DNA of 64,000 nucleotides from a virus. Of the stretch, positions 31,497 to 42,500 are shown piece by piece. The stretch is from positions 1 to 64,000 of IMG/VR virus record IMGVR_UViG_3300042876_000418. One strand, given 5' to 3'. Each line of letters begins with the position of its first letter. Within the stretch, counting starts at the first letter, position 1. The notes below the pieces were generated by a model. That model saw nothing but the letters and a program-made list of their open reading frames with translations, was not told the DNA's origin and did no database searches. Position numbers and translations under genes: made by a program.

Positions 31497-31964
31497 ATGA
31501 AAATCGCTGTTATCCTTTTACTCACCGCTGTTATCGCCTTGGGATTGTGGTCTTTGATCCCGCCACAAAGTACTGCCGCGACTCGTCTTGACGTGGTTGA
31601 GGGTTGGGTATCCAGCCTGGACAAGCCGTCTACCAATCGCGGGATCGCTTACCATACCGAAAACTCAGGCATGACCTACGTTAGCCCGGCGGGCGGGATG
31701 GCGATCATGAAATGGGATGTTGACGGCGTGGGTGTTGGATTCGTGCTGCTCCGCAACCGGGGCGCGTGGTACAACGATAACGGCGGGTTTATCTCCAGCC
31801 CGACTACATGGGCCACTATTCGAGATGGAATCGTGGCGCTCGGATGGAGTGAGGCTGAAACCGGAAAACAGAATCCCGGTAAAATGTCGGTAATGAAGGA
31901 CGAAATCGACTCCGATGCAGGCTTGTCAATCTCTGATTTTTTGGCGAAGTTGGAAGGAAAATAA
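31497..31964 (+). CDS. membrane-anchored or secreted hypothetical protein
   Basis: 155 residues from ATG 31497 (GGAGG upstream). MKIAVILLLTAVIALGLW is an N-terminal hydrophobic helix without a clear cleavage site; the rest is soluble. Overlapping upstream frame rejected for lack of a ribosome binding site. Confidence 0.65.
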   Translation: MKIAVILLLTAVIALGLWSLIPPQSTAATRLDVVEGWVSSLDKPSTNRGIAYHTENSGMTYVSPAGGMAIMKWDVDGVGVGFVLLRNRGAWYNDNGGFISSPTTWATIRDGIVALGWSEAETGKQNPGKMSVMKDEIDSDAGLSISDFLAKLEGK

Positions 31965-31966
31965 AC

Positions 31967-32179
31967 ATGTGGCGCGATGGAATTTTTATCGAACAGGGTG
32001 ATTACGAATCCGATCTGATTTACTGCTCGGAGTGCGAGGTTCTTTTTAGCGGATCGCCAGAAATGCGCATTGAGCAGAAAACGGGCGGGAATCCGGGCGA
32101 AGAATTCCCGATTGACGTGGTGATTGCAAAGTACGCCTGTACAAATTGCGGGCATACGTGGGAAGAGGTGCAAGGATGA
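31967..32179 (+). CDS. zinc-ribbon protein
   Basis: 70 residues. CSEC (20-23) and CTNCGH (58-63): two-knuckle zinc ribbon. Overlaps the next start by 4 bases. Confidence 0.7.
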   Translation: MWRDGIFIEQGDYESDLIYCSECEVLFSGSPEMRIEQKTGGNPGEEFPIDVVIAKYACTNCGHTWEEVQG

Positions 32180-32601
32180 AACAATCCGATCTTGATAAGC
32201 TGGAAGAGTTGCGCGCCAAAGCGGATATGCCGCGCGTGATGAAATTTAGCCCGGATAGTTTGAACGGGTGGAACACAATGTATATGCTCGTGCCTGAGTT
32301 CGGTAAGGTGCCCGGAATCGGGATTGAAATTTGTGAGCCAGTCCCAGGATTCGGGGATCTGGAAAAGCAGAAAACCCGCGCTGAGTATGTTGCCCTGGTC
32401 TGCAATATCGCCCCTGCCCTGGCTAAATCTAACGCAGCTATGATCGCCATCATGCGTGACGCTATTGAGCGGGCGATTGAAGCACAAGAGGAATGGGCGG
32501 ACGTTGAATTGCCCTACGCGCCCGAGTGGGTGTACCCACTCCGCCAGATCGTCAATCTACTGACGAATGCCGTCGCTCAGGCTGAGGGGGAATCGTCATG
32601 A
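32176..32601 (+). CDS. hypothetical protein
   Basis: 141 residues, start at 32176 overlapping the previous stop. The C-terminal half is helical (NAAMIAIMRDAIERAIEAQEEW). Unknown; part of a run of coupled small genes. Confidence 0.65.
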   Translation: MKQSDLDKLEELRAKADMPRVMKFSPDSLNGWNTMYMLVPEFGKVPGIGIEICEPVPGFGDLEKQKTRAEYVALVCNIAPALAKSNAAMIAIMRDAIERAIEAQEEWADVELPYAPEWVYPLRQIVNLLTNAVAQAEGESS

Positions 32602-32915
32602 CACAATGGAGATTGGAAATCGACAACGATGATGACGACCCAAAGAAATGCGTAAACGCGCCGATCATGGCATGGGTCTGGGACGGTGAAAATTCCGTAA
32701 TTTGTCGCCCAATCCGAGATGAACGCGACCGCAAAAACATGCGCCTGATTACTGCGTCTCCCAGGCTGCTTGAGGCGTGCAAACTTCAAATTTCATTTCT
32801 GCGCACGCTGCGCGATAATTACCCGGACTTATGGGATCAAATCGTCAACATATCATCCGTCACAGCATGGGACGAATTGAAAACCGCTATTCGTGAGGCT
32901 GAGGCGGAATCATGA
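32598..32915 (+). CDS. small phage accessory protein
   Basis: 105 residues. RLITASPRLLEACKLQI is a motif common to many small phage early proteins of unknown function. Coupled by ATGA overlaps on both sides. Confidence 0.65.
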   Translation: MTQWRLEIDNDDDDPKKCVNAPIMAWVWDGENSVICRPIRDERDRKNMRLITASPRLLEACKLQISFLRTLRDNYPDLWDQIVNISSVTAWDELKTAIREAEAES

Positions 32916-33340
32916 CTATTCGATTTCTTCTCCAGCACATCCGCCGTCCTGTCAAGCCTGATGAAACCGTACCTGACTCAGACTGGCATACCATGACCGC
33001 GCATACGAGCGAGAGCGCCGCGGATAAGGCGCTCGGTCGTGCTTACGGTAAAATGATGGAACGTTGCGGAATCAAATGGGATGACTCGTTCCGGGTTACG
33101 CCGGCGAAGGATACCGTAATCTCGTTTTCGTTCATCTGCAAAGGTTACGCGAATCCAGATCAGCACGAGTTTACCCCATGCCCTGATAACGCGATGGAAG
33201 TTACCACGGTGATATGGAAGTCTAAAACCGCAAAACCGCCCATCGTAACGTCACGGCCCTGGTATTCACAATTGCAATGCGAAAACTGCAATGAACTCGA
33301 AAGGCAGTGCTACGAAAATAAAAACCGGGCAGTGAGTTAG
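32912..33340 (+). CDS. hypothetical protein with terminal CxxC
   Basis: 142 residues; CENC near the C-terminus. Last gene of the rightward unit, followed by a hairpin at 33325-33352 that overlaps its 3' end. Unknown. Confidence 0.65.
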   Translation: MTIRFLLQHIRRPVKPDETVPDSDWHTMTAHTSESAADKALGRAYGKMMERCGIKWDDSFRVTPAKDTVISFSFICKGYANPDQHEFTPCPDNAMEVTTVIWKSKTAKPPIVTSRPWYSQLQCENCNELERQCYENKNRAVS

Positions 33341-33352
33341 GTCACCGCCCGG
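33325..33352. terminator. hairpin between convergent units
   Basis: CCGGGC, GTGA and TCAC, GCCCGG arms form an interrupted stem between the rightward early genes and the leftward tail/lysis genes. No long T-run. Confidence 0.6.
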
Positions 33353-33372
33353 CCCGCCAGTTAGGAATTTAG

Positions 33373-33747
33373 TTACGAGGGATCAACGGGGTGGAGTTTG
33401 ACAATCTCAGCTTCGCCCCGGTCGATTTTGCCCTGGAGTTTAGCTTTCTTCACCACGTCAGGCAGGGGGGTGATCGCGTAAGCTGCCTGATTGCCGAGCA
33501 GGGCGGGGATAAGAATTTGAAGCGCAAACGACAATATTCCATCCTTTGAGCATTGAAGCACGACAATCAGCCCGGTACAACTGGCAACGCCACCGATCAG
33601 GGCCAGGCCGATCAACAACATTGCCATGATCTGCTTCTTTTCGTCCTCGGGTTTCGATGCAAACCAGACGTTGAGCTTGGGGACAAAGGTCACAATCAGG
33701 GACACCAGGATCCCACACGCCGCCGCAAAAGTTTCAGTAGTCCACAT
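33373..33747 (-). CDS. putative holin-like membrane protein
   Basis: 124 residues from ATG 33747 (GAAAGGAAAGG upstream). Three hydrophobic helices (about 5-25, 40-62, 66-90) and a charged C-terminal tail. The last gene of the tail module, where holins usually sit. No lysin gene is visible nearby, so the holin call rests on topology and position only. Confidence 0.5.
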   Translation of the reverse strand: MWTTETFAAACGILVSLIVTFVPKLNVWFASKPEDEKKQIMAMLLIGLALIGGVASCTGLIVVLQCSKDGILSFALQILIPALLGNQAAYAITPLPDVVKKAKLQGKIDRGEAEIVKLHPVDPS

Positions 33748-33749
33748 AT

Positions 33750-34046
33750 TTAACCTTTCCTTTCTGAGTCTAAAATATCGGGGTGGTCTGTCAGGTTGGC
33801 AAACACGACTCCACACCCAAATGCCGGGAATGCCAGGAAGTAAGCGAGGGTCAAGCGCTCTTCGCCCTCGAATTGATTCAATTCCCGAAACGTCAGGTAA
33901 ATCATCGGGAATGCCGCCAGTACGCCAATCGTGTGCCGGATGATATTGGCCCAACGATCCTGGAATACCAGGGTTTTACTATACGTTCCTTTCTGTACTG
34001 CATACCCCATCGCAATAGCCAGGGCAATCAGCCTCAAATACTTCAT
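33750..34046 (-). CDS. membrane protein
   Basis: 98 residues with about three hydrophobic segments and a short charged tail. Two bases before the holin-like gene; probably part of a lysis or superinfection cassette. Unknown. Confidence 0.6.
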   Translation of the reverse strand: MKYLRLIALAIAMGYAVQKGTYSKTLVFQDRWANIIRHTIGVLAAFPMIYLTFRELNQFEGEERLTLAYFLAFPAFGCGVVFANLTDHPDILDSERKG

Positions 34047-34048
34047 CT

Positions 34049-34498
34049 TTACCAGTCCTTTCGCCTATCGTTCTGAATTCCGCTTGCCGGGGCGGGCTGC
34101 CATACCGGGGTAATCCTGCGGTCCTTGAGTTGCCCAACCAGGTGCCCGATTCCGATTCTCCATTCGTCAATGATCCGGTCTTTCGCGTCGATCTCGTGTT
34201 GAAGCCGATCTATCTGCTTTTGCATTTCAGCCATTTCAATGCCGTGCTCTTTACGCATGTCGCCCATTTCTTTGCGCAGGTCTGAAATTTCATCGCTATA
34301 ACTCTTGATCGCCGTGGCCGCGCTGTTCGATGTTGAGATAGCCATGTTGGTATCTTCGATGGGGGCCTTCTGATTGGCGCGTTTCTCAGCCCGTTTATCT
34401 AAATAAAATTGACGGCCCAACGATCCTAAACCGGTAAGGAATCCGCCGATTCCCATAATCGTTGCGAAGTTCGCTACAATGAAATCCCATAGATTCAT
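34049..34498 (-). CDS. membrane protein with coiled coil
   Basis: 149 residues. N-terminal hydrophobic helix (FIVANFATIMGIGGFLTGLG), then a long coiled coil (about 60-115). Topology resembles spanin or holin-accessory proteins, but no lipobox is present. Confidence 0.6.
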   Translation of the reverse strand: MNLWDFIVANFATIMGIGGFLTGLGSLGRQFYLDKRAEKRANQKAPIEDTNMAISTSNSAATAIKSYSDEISDLRKEMGDMRKEHGIEMAEMQKQIDRLQHEIDAKDRIIDEWRIGIGHLVGQLKDRRITPVWQPAPASGIQNDRRKDW

Positions 34499-34500
34499 GA

Positions 34501-34788
34501 CTAAATACCCCTTCTTGACATACGAATATAACGCATAATCTCAACCGACAAGAGAGTGGCTATCCCCTGGAGATGAACTGCGTTTGACCATAGATTGTAA
34601 AGTTTTGCATCAACACCACCGCTAAAATTGTCAATAATAAACGTGAGGATCATAATAAACCCGTGAATACCGAACATTAGCCATGCCACGGGTTCGCCCC
34701 ATCGTTTCGTCTTCACGATCTGCATGATCATAAGTACGATCAATCCGGCGTAGGTAATCAGGCTGAGGTAGATCGAAACGTCAAACAT
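34501..34788 (-). CDS. membrane protein
   Basis: 95 residues, three transmembrane helices, the last ending in a basic tail (RYIRMSRRGI). Together with the three downstream genes it forms a four-gene membrane cassette after the fibre gene. Could be the actual holin. Confidence 0.6.
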   Translation of the reverse strand: MFDVSIYLSLITYAGLIVLMIMQIVKTKRWGEPVAWLMFGIHGFIMILTFIIDNFSGGVDAKLYNLWSNAVHLQGIATLLSVEIMRYIRMSRRGI

Positions 34789-35619
34789 TTACACTCCAAA
34801 GAAATGCCGTGTGACTTTGAATATCCGCGCTAAAATTGCGTCGGGTAGTGCATCCGCGCACACAAAGGCCAGGGTGATATAACCGGAAAGGTAGTTCTTT
34901 ACATCGTAGCCGCCGATCACGAAGTCTTTGTCAGGGCGATTGATCGAGGCTGGAATACTGGTCGTGTTTACGACTTTGACTCCGTTGTCGAAAACCGCTA
35001 TTTCGGTTGACGGTGTAAATCTACCCGCAACAAAATGCCAACTATTGACCGCGACCGTAGTAGTGTGTACAACTTCCGTATTCCCCACGCCGGTTTCGTC
35101 AACCCTGAAAGCGGCATGAGTCAAGTGTGTCGCTGGATCCACGAAGAAATCCATGCCTAACCCGGCTTTGTCCTCACCAATGACCGTGCCCCATTTTGAT
35201 ATCAGGCCCTGGTAAGTCCCATCGGCCTGAGCTGCGGTATTGCTGCACCAGCATCCAATCGTAAGGCCGTAGGTGGGGGCCGGGTACATCTCCGGTTCAT
35301 CGGGCCGGTTGAACGACTGAGAGGACGCGCGGTCAAATATCCCGTACGGCAAGATGTCATTCAGAATCCCGTAGGTGGGCGCATTGCGGGCCGCCATGTG
35401 CCGTGAATGCCCGGACACGTCCGCAAGATAAGACACGCCGCCTGCGTTGAACACCTGAGACGAAAACGGCCAAAACGCACGCAGGGCAGGCAGGAACATA
35501 TACGCGCTCATGACCTCCCCAATCGACTGCCCGCCATGATCGTAGGTCCGTAATCGCCTAATTTCCGATTCCAGATTCGTAATCCTGCGCACAGTGGTGA
35601 TATCAAGCGGCTCTGGCAT
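34789..35619 (-). CDS. tail-associated protein with LamG-like domain
   Basis: 276 residues. N-terminal coiled coil (LESEIRRLRTY), then a jelly-roll LamG/concanavalin-like domain: VSYLADVSGHSRH, LTIGCWCSN, GLISKWG, WHFVAGRF, EIAVFDNGVKV. Such domains bind carbohydrate; this is likely a receptor-binding or fibre-tip protein. Start overlaps the preceding gene's stop region. Confidence 0.7.
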   Translation of the reverse strand: MPEPLDITTVRRITNLESEIRRLRTYDHGGQSIGEVMSAYMFLPALRAFWPFSSQVFNAGGVSYLADVSGHSRHMAARNAPTYGILNDILPYGIFDRASSQSFNRPDEPEMYPAPTYGLTIGCWCSNTAAQADGTYQGLISKWGTVIGEDKAGLGMDFFVDPATHLTHAAFRVDETGVGNTEVVHTTTVAVNSWHFVAGRFTPSTEIAVFDNGVKVVNTTSIPASINRPDKDFVIGGYDVKNYLSGYITLAFVCADALPDAILARIFKVTRHFFGV

Positions 35620-36731
35620 TAGAGTACCTTCTCTCCGTATAGGCGTAATGTGATCTGCTCGCCGTTGTCCTGGTCAAAGCCAATCACCAGGGTATCCAAG
35701 CGACAATTCACCGCGTATCCCTTGTACTGAGCGGTCACGAGGTCCCCATAGCGGTAATTGATCCCATACATATAGGTTTTGGTGTCCAGCATATTACCGG
35801 ACAGGATCAGCCGTGGGCGACCCTTGAAAATGATGGTATCCCCAAGATTCTGAAGCGCCACCGAGTCCGAACTATCCCCACCGTCCACAAACGTTTCGCA
35901 ACGGGCGTAGGGTGACGCTGTAGCGCGGATGGTATCCGTGACCGTCTCAATAATCCGAACGTCACCACTACCCGCGCCACCCACATAAGCGGTATTGATC
36001 TCTTCCGAGTAATCGAACAGTAATTCCGGCTGAGACAGATTCCCGTAATCGTAGCCGACATACACCGGGTTGGGACTGCCCGAGGTGTGATCCGTGCCCC
36101 GGTAGTAGGGGTAGGTTTTGAATATCAAGTGACCGGGCGTCGATCCCCGTTCCATATCGAACACCACACGGATTCCTTCCTGTTCTGAATTAGACGCCAA
36201 TTGTGCCACCGCGTCCCAAATATTGCGCCAGGCCAAATCCCCGAATACCGCTTCCCCATCCCCATTATCCGGATCCACGGTAATCCACAGTGAAGCATCA
36301 CGCTCCGCCTCAATCGCCAGGGTTCCGTAGTTCTCGCGTATCAGCGACTTCATGATATCGCCGGCCACCCCGGCTTTTAGGGCGTAATCCGTGCCCGCCG
36401 CATACGCGATGATCCGCCGCTTCAATATGCTATTGCCGTCCTGGGCTACAATCTCCAACGTTTCCACGCCGCCCTGGTCAATCTGGTAGCGGATATACAC
36501 GACAAACCACAAGGCATTTCCAACCAACTCAGAGCGCCCCCCAACCGCGCGCCATACTTCTATTGTCCCATCCCGCCTAAAGAATCCAGGGGGATAGACT
36601 GCCGGGGGTAGACGCAAAGTCAGAGACCCGATCTGATTTTCTTGCAGGGCCAGATCGAGGGTGGAAAACTCCAAATCTCTCAGGAATATTCCGCCGGGGT
36701 TGTAGTACTTGATCGTGTATACCGCTCCCAC
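35619..36731 (-). CDS. tail hub/baseplate protein, siphovirus Gp37-like
   Basis: 370 residues. IGSLTLRLPPAVYPPGFFRRDGTIEVWR, GDIMKSLIREN and the C-terminal YRYGDLVTAQYKGY, QITLRLYGEKVL match the siphovirus ReqiPepy6 Gp37-like (tail hub) family. Placed between the large distal tail protein and the fibre, as expected. Confidence 0.75.
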   Translation of the reverse strand: MGAVYTIKYYNPGGIFLRDLEFSTLDLALQENQIGSLTLRLPPAVYPPGFFRRDGTIEVWRAVGGRSELVGNALWFVVYIRYQIDQGGVETLEIVAQDGNSILKRRIIAYAAGTDYALKAGVAGDIMKSLIRENYGTLAIEAERDASLWITVDPDNGDGEAVFGDLAWRNIWDAVAQLASNSEQEGIRVVFDMERGSTPGHLIFKTYPYYRGTDHTSGSPNPVYVGYDYGNLSQPELLFDYSEEINTAYVGGAGSGDVRIIETVTDTIRATASPYARCETFVDGGDSSDSVALQNLGDTIIFKGRPRLILSGNMLDTKTYMYGINYRYGDLVTAQYKGYAVNCRLDTLVIGFDQDNGEQITLRLYGEKVL

Positions 36732-39509
36732 TTAGGGCCTCATTTGGTCAATGGAGAGATAGGATTCTTGATAGGCCACGAAGATCAATGGGACGTCAAT
36801 CGTAAACGTTTTGTCTGTGTCGTAAGCGTAGGCAAGTTCGTACAGGCCATAAATTCCACTGGCGTTCACCTGGTCAATTTGAGTTATTGCGCCCGTGGTA
36901 ACTGCCCCGGTTTGGGCAACCTCTAGCGTTCTTGCCGCGTCTTTGTAGATGTGAAGTACCGCCGTTGCTCCGGGCTTTGTGAATGTCGCGTATAGCCGCC
37001 CGTTATCGGTGTTATCCTGAGTAAACCCGCTCAACTCAAGCCGCTGGAATATGGCATCATCACCGGTAATAGTCGGGAACATAGTTTCGCTCATAGAAAG
37101 AAGATTATCTCCAGGAGATAGGTAGAATATTGCGCTACTGTCTGGTGTAACGTAACTGGATAGGTTCCCTCTAACGTTAGAAATGATAGAGAAGTTTGAG
37201 GGTCCCGTCGTTATCTTTACCAATTCGTCTTTATAAATTTCAAGATCGGTTGCATCAAACTTAGCGGAGAAGTATATTTTGGATCCGTTCGTTTGATTGA
37301 TAACCGCGGTCAATCTCGGGATAGGACCCTGGATATAAATCACCGGATAAGTGATTACAGGAGAATCATTCGCTACGGTGGATGTAAGATTGGCGATATA
37401 CCCATAACGAGTCCCGCCGCTGTCAACGTCCTGTCCGAAATAAACATCATTTGTATTCGGGTTCAGCCACTTCGGACCATCGTTATCAAACGAATATGTA
37501 ACCGAATGGGACAATCCAGGGTGAAACTGACCACGATTATAGATCGCATAATTTGTGCCGTATTTCGCCTCTGCTTTGATATTCATCAGAATTTCGCCAG
37601 TAGGCAAAGCAACCATTTTTGATCCAGTATAATATGGCGCGGCAAAGTCGGGCGGGTTTAGATCAACCCATGACGCTCCATTCCACATAGAGAAATTATC
37701 CGCCGCCACTCCGCCGATTGTGGTAAAGTTTCCTCCGGCATAAAGATTACCATCTGCCCCAAATACGATTGATCTCACGGGAGCATCGGTATTACCATCA
37801 CCAACAGAACTCCATACTGTACCGTTCCATTTTGCGATTGACGCAGTATTAGCCACGCCGCCAGCGCTCGTAAATGATCCCGCCACATATAGGTTTCCGA
37901 TGGAATCTAGTTTCATGTCATAAACCACGCCATCTGGTATCCCGGTTCCAAGAGGAACGTATGCCGTCCCGTTCCACCTTGCGATTCTTGTGGTATCCGC
38001 CACGCCTCCAGCTAAAGTAAAAGCGCCGGCAAGATAAATCCCGTTTCTTTCTGGAGTTTCGACAATCGCATTCACATCCCCGTTTGTGCCTGTTCCTACC
38101 GCTATCCAGTTGGACCCATCCGTAAAAGCAATGTGAGCAGTGTTCGCGATTCCGGTAATGGCTGTAAATTTTCCACCAACAGATAGGCCACCAGAATAAC
38201 TTTTAGTTATCGCTAATACGGCTCCGTTTGGAGACGTTGCGCCTACGAGCGTATAACTTGATCCGTCCCATTTATAGAGATATGGAGCCGCCCTTCCTCC
38301 CAAGAATAAATCTCCATTCTCGTTCATAGCGAAAGCTATAGCTTGAATAGCCGCAGAAACTCCAGGACTAACAAGACTAAAAATGCCGTAGCGATTCATC
38401 TGTAGAATTTGCCCGGCTTCCGAGAAATACGCAGGTTTCACATATGACGCGGCATTCGTTTGGTCGTTTGTAATCAACGGTATGAATTGCCGAAACACAA
38501 TTCCGCTCCGGTCTTGGTTGAAATTATCAAGACTGCCCTCCAGCCCCGACTCGTACGCGCATTCAATATTCCCGGCCAGGGCCTCTTGCCCATCGCCGTC
38601 GATGACGTGATATTTCATCAGTAGGGGCTGTTGTTCCCCGAGATTGAACGGGCTGCATAGTTCGATCAATTCCGAGCGCTGTTTTTGAACTTCGCTCAAC
38701 GATGTTCCCGTGATCGCCCCGGCCAGGGTAAATTGCCGGGATTGGTACACCGAACGCTGATACATGCCCCCGCCGTTAGCCAGGGGTAATACCGCGTTTA
38801 TGATTGGGAGCATACCAAATCCTAGTACCGCCATAAGGCGGAAACCCAAATCTAAGAGTCGCATTTCTCTGCCTCCATTGCCGTTAGCAAGACGTTGAGA
38901 CCTGCTGGCGTGAGATAATCCTTCCCACCAGTAGGATTGAACATAAGGTAACATCCCCGGTTCATCACCGTCGATGTAAGTCGTGACGTAGGACTTCGCT
39001 TCACTTTGGGCCGCGTCGATGTAGAACGGGTTGACCGTACCGCCCGACTTCCGGGCCACCACGAGCGCCCCACCGGCATGACAGGTAATCACCAACCGCT
39101 GCCAGCGCCCATTACCCACCACCTCTTTGATCTGGCTGGACACGCTCCGACTACCAAAAGAGCCGGCGTACAGTTGGTACGTATCGCCGGGGTGCCCGAG
39201 CAGGTACACACTCATGGTATTCGGGACGCTTGACGATATCCCCGCCACGGTATAAGACACGCCCGCCGCGTTTCCGTTGGTCGGGGTGATCTTCAGCGAG
39301 TATATCCCGCGGTACTGATAGGTGACGGCCCGCGCTATGGTAGAGTTTTGAGCCGTCCAACCCGTGGTGTTGCGTTCAAAACTAGGGTTGGTGATATCGT
39401 TCTGTCCGTTCTCGGGCTTGATAATCGAGAACCAGCCCTTGTCGTACTCAAGGAAATATCCGCCGATTGGATCCGGTACTGTTTGGTATGACTGTTGAGT
39501 ACGATTCAT
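36732..39509 (-). CDS. large distal-tail protein with CBM-like and beta-propeller domains
   Basis: 925 residues. About 40-190: carbohydrate-binding-like jelly roll (NPSFERNTTGWTAQN). About 200-350: Dit-like distal-tail domain (FTLAGAITGTSLSEVQKQRSEL, EALAGNIECAYESG). About 380-640: six or so repeats ending GG-FT-GG, followed by A-W-G (for example AGSFTSAGGVANTASIAKWNG), a delta-60/beta-propeller pattern. The C-terminal 250 residues are unassigned. Combines structural and probable host-surface binding roles. Confidence 0.75.
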   Translation of the reverse strand: MNRTQQSYQTVPDPIGGYFLEYDKGWFSIIKPENGQNDITNPSFERNTTGWTAQNSTIARAVTYQYRGIYSLKITPTNGNAAGVSYTVAGISSSVPNTMSVYLLGHPGDTYQLYAGSFGSRSVSSQIKEVVGNGRWQRLVITCHAGGALVVARKSGGTVNPFYIDAAQSEAKSYVTTYIDGDEPGMLPYVQSYWWEGLSHASRSQRLANGNGGREMRLLDLGFRLMAVLGFGMLPIINAVLPLANGGGMYQRSVYQSRQFTLAGAITGTSLSEVQKQRSELIELCSPFNLGEQQPLLMKYHVIDGDGQEALAGNIECAYESGLEGSLDNFNQDRSGIVFRQFIPLITNDQTNAASYVKPAYFSEAGQILQMNRYGIFSLVSPGVSAAIQAIAFAMNENGDLFLGGRAAPYLYKWDGSSYTLVGATSPNGAVLAITKSYSGGLSVGGKFTAITGIANTAHIAFTDGSNWIAVGTGTNGDVNAIVETPERNGIYLAGAFTLAGGVADTTRIARWNGTAYVPLGTGIPDGVVYDMKLDSIGNLYVAGSFTSAGGVANTASIAKWNGTVWSSVGDGNTDAPVRSIVFGADGNLYAGGNFTTIGGVAADNFSMWNGASWVDLNPPDFAAPYYTGSKMVALPTGEILMNIKAEAKYGTNYAIYNRGQFHPGLSHSVTYSFDNDGPKWLNPNTNDVYFGQDVDSGGTRYGYIANLTSTVANDSPVITYPVIYIQGPIPRLTAVINQTNGSKIYFSAKFDATDLEIYKDELVKITTGPSNFSIISNVRGNLSSYVTPDSSAIFYLSPGDNLLSMSETMFPTITGDDAIFQRLELSGFTQDNTDNGRLYATFTKPGATAVLHIYKDAARTLEVAQTGAVTTGAITQIDQVNASGIYGLYELAYAYDTDKTFTIDVPLIFVAYQESYLSIDQMRP

Positions 39510-39512
39510 TGG

Positions 39513-42500
39513 TTATGCACCTAAAATTTGCATAGTCTGGAATCCCTGCCGGACGTTTTCGGCCTGCATCCGGGTTTGAAGGGTGAGGTTGTACTGATTC
39601 GTATTGATGTTTGAATACGTCTGCATCATCATACTTTGGGCTGAGGCAGGCGGGGATATACGTTGCTGATTGGCTACGATTCCAGTGCCACTACCGCCGC
39701 CGCCCGCCGATCTTGCCCATTCAAGCGCATCTGGAAGATTGACGATATTCTTGGAGTTGTTCCCCCAAATCCAGCCCCATAGTTTTTCGAGCGCCTTGAT
39801 AACATCGCCCACCCACGATGAAATGTTGTCGAATGCAGTTTTGAATGGGGATGCAATCGCGTTCCCGATTTCAATAGCCTTACCGGAGAACGAATCCCAC
39901 CAACCGCTGATTTTCGTTATGATTCCATCCGGTCCATTCCAAATATTAGTTGCAAACAGTTTTATTGCATTCCAACTGTTTTGAATGGTATCGCGGATAC
40001 TTTGGACCGGATTATTAGGACTGTCTACCCAACTTTGGAATGTATCCCATATCCCGGTAATTGTGCTTGTGATCCCGTTCCAAATTGTTTCCGCGCTACC
40101 TTTTACCGCGTTCCACGCCGTTTCGAGCGCCGTTTTTACCGCGCCCCAAACCGTGCTTGCCGCAGTCTCAACCCCGTCCCACGCCGTAATGACGGCTGTT
40201 TTGATCCCGCCCCACACCGTTTCCGCCGCCGTCTTGATCCCGCCCCAGATCGTCTCAAGGGAAGTCTTGACATTACCCCAGATCGTTTCGGCGGTAGTCT
40301 TGATCCCTGTCCAAATCGAACCAATCGCATCCTTGACTCCACCTAAGATCGTTTCGGCACTATTGCTAATGGAGTTCCATGCCGAAATAAGAGCGCTTTT
40401 TATTTCCGCCCATTTCTTATCGACTTCCGTAGCAATATCTTTCCACGCTTTGGTCACTTTAGCGTAGATACTGTTAGGCCCGGTGAAATAATCCACGGCC
40501 TTCGACTTGATTTTTTCCCAGACAGAAACGAGATTAGCTACAACTTTATTCCAGGCCGAAACCAGCGCGGTTCTGATTTTCTCCCACGCATCGGTGATAA
40601 CCTTTTTGATCGCGTCCCATGCTTTACCTGTAACTTCGTTGATTTTGTACCAGACTACAACCAGCGTTTTCACCAGGTCAATATTTTCAGCGTCGATCCC
40701 GATCTGTTTGAACGCGGCGCGAATCGGACGCCCGAATATTTCATCGAACTTTTCCCCGATTGACTCCCCGAAAATCTTACCTAAATCGTACTTACCGGGA
40801 TTCCTGAATATCTCTCCGATTACGTCACCAATACGAGAAGCAGTGTCCCGAATCCCCTGCCAGTTCTCAGACCACGCCTTGACGGAAAAAATGATCCCGC
40901 TGATGATAACGCCAATCGCGCCTAATCTCGTGAGCAGTGCGCCCGCGCCGGTAGCCCCGCCAATCGTCTGAAATACGGCACTTATTTTCGTCCCTACATT
41001 CAGGATGAACCCGATGGGCTTTGACGCTAACCATAAGATCGCAACCCACTTACCCGCTGCAATCACATTCTCGTTGAGCGCCTTGCCCATTTCGGTCATA
41101 CCATAGGTGGTCTGCCCGCCCTCGGGTAGCCCTTCGTCCTGGAAGCCGCCTTTTTTCTTTGCGCCGGGAGTCGTGGTCTTGGTCAGGATTCCCATCTCTA
41201 CCAGTAAATCCAATACCCGGTAAAGTTGTTTCTCGAATTCCTTGAATACCGGGACCACATGGGTATTGAAACTATCCGCGACTGGCTGGAAGATGGTCAA
41301 TAGCCGCTGCTTGAATTCGTCAATCTTATTCTGTAGACTCGTAACCGCGCCGCCGGCCTTCTCAAATGGGGCTGACGGGTTATTCTTGCCGCCTTCACCT
41401 TCGCCGGCCCCCGCGCCCTTGTACGCTTTGGTCATCTCAATCAGAGCGCTAACCAAATCTTGTTGTAATTTTACTTGCTTTTCAAGTGCATCGGCGTTTT
41501 TCTTTGCAACTTCAAGATTCTTTTCGTCCTCTTTGCGCTTGTCAACTGAGTTTTTATACGCATCTTTAGCTGCCTTGAATTCAGCCCGTTTCGCCGCCAG
41601 TTTCGCCGGGTCCTTCTCCGTTTGAGCCAACTTGTTGTACTCGTTGACCATATCGGTGATATTCTGCCCGGCCTCTTTTTCGGCTTCACGTGATTTTTCG
41701 AGCGCTTCCTCGGCAGCATTCACTTTCTCGGTAGCATCGGCTAATTGCAACTGTAAGCCAGCCAGCTTGCCAACTTCGCCGCCGTACTGCCCCAATTGGG
41801 CCTGGAGTTGCTTGATAAAATCATCCCCGCCGCCCCCGGACAGGGCCTTCGTCATACTGCCTGCCAGGTTCTTCCACATCGCGTCTTGACTCGCCGCGTC
41901 CCCACCCATCGCGGCAAGTGCGCTCTTGATCGTGCCGCCCAACGACGTGAATACCCCAAAATCAGCCTGAGTCATGCCGTCAAGGTAGGCGGTCATAGTT
42001 GACGCGCCCCACTTGTCGATGTCAGGCAGTAAGTTCGGTGGTGAATGGGCCTCCAGGAAATAACTAATCAGATCGCCAATCCCCTGCATGGATAGGGCCA
42101 GGACCGTGCCGGTGCCCTCTGCGATTCCGATGGCGAAGGACGAAATGAGGTTGAAGCCCCATTGGGCGGCCTGCCCAATCAGTGACGCGATTCCACTGAA
42201 CATCGGTCCTGAGAAGAAATTGATTAACGTATTGGCCGCCTCACCCGCGCCACCCTTGACGATATCGAAGAATGCGCCGAACGCCGCGCCGGTACTCTCC
42301 AGCATGGGAGCTAAACGACCGCCTGTGTTGAATGCGTCTGTAATCCGCTTTGTAAAGTCGGTAATCGCCTGACCGGCCATCATTGACGCCTTGAGGAATG
42401 GGGTGCCGAGGGTCAATTGTAGATCGTTGACCACCCGCTCGTAGCTGCCCCACACCTTAGACGCCGTACCTAATGACGCCTCATAGGAGCCGGCGGATTT

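Noticed and set aside
33373-34788. Endolysin or spanin gene in the membrane cassette
   Set aside because: None of the four proteins has lysozyme, amidase or lipobox motifs; a lysin must lie elsewhere.
40080-40400. Independent DNA repeat element
   Set aside because: The repeats are in frame and encode the 11-residue Trp repeats of the tape measure protein.
39670-41625. Several plus-strand open frames opposite the tape measure gene
   Set aside because: No ribosome binding sites; they mirror the repeat-rich coding strand and are antisense shadows.
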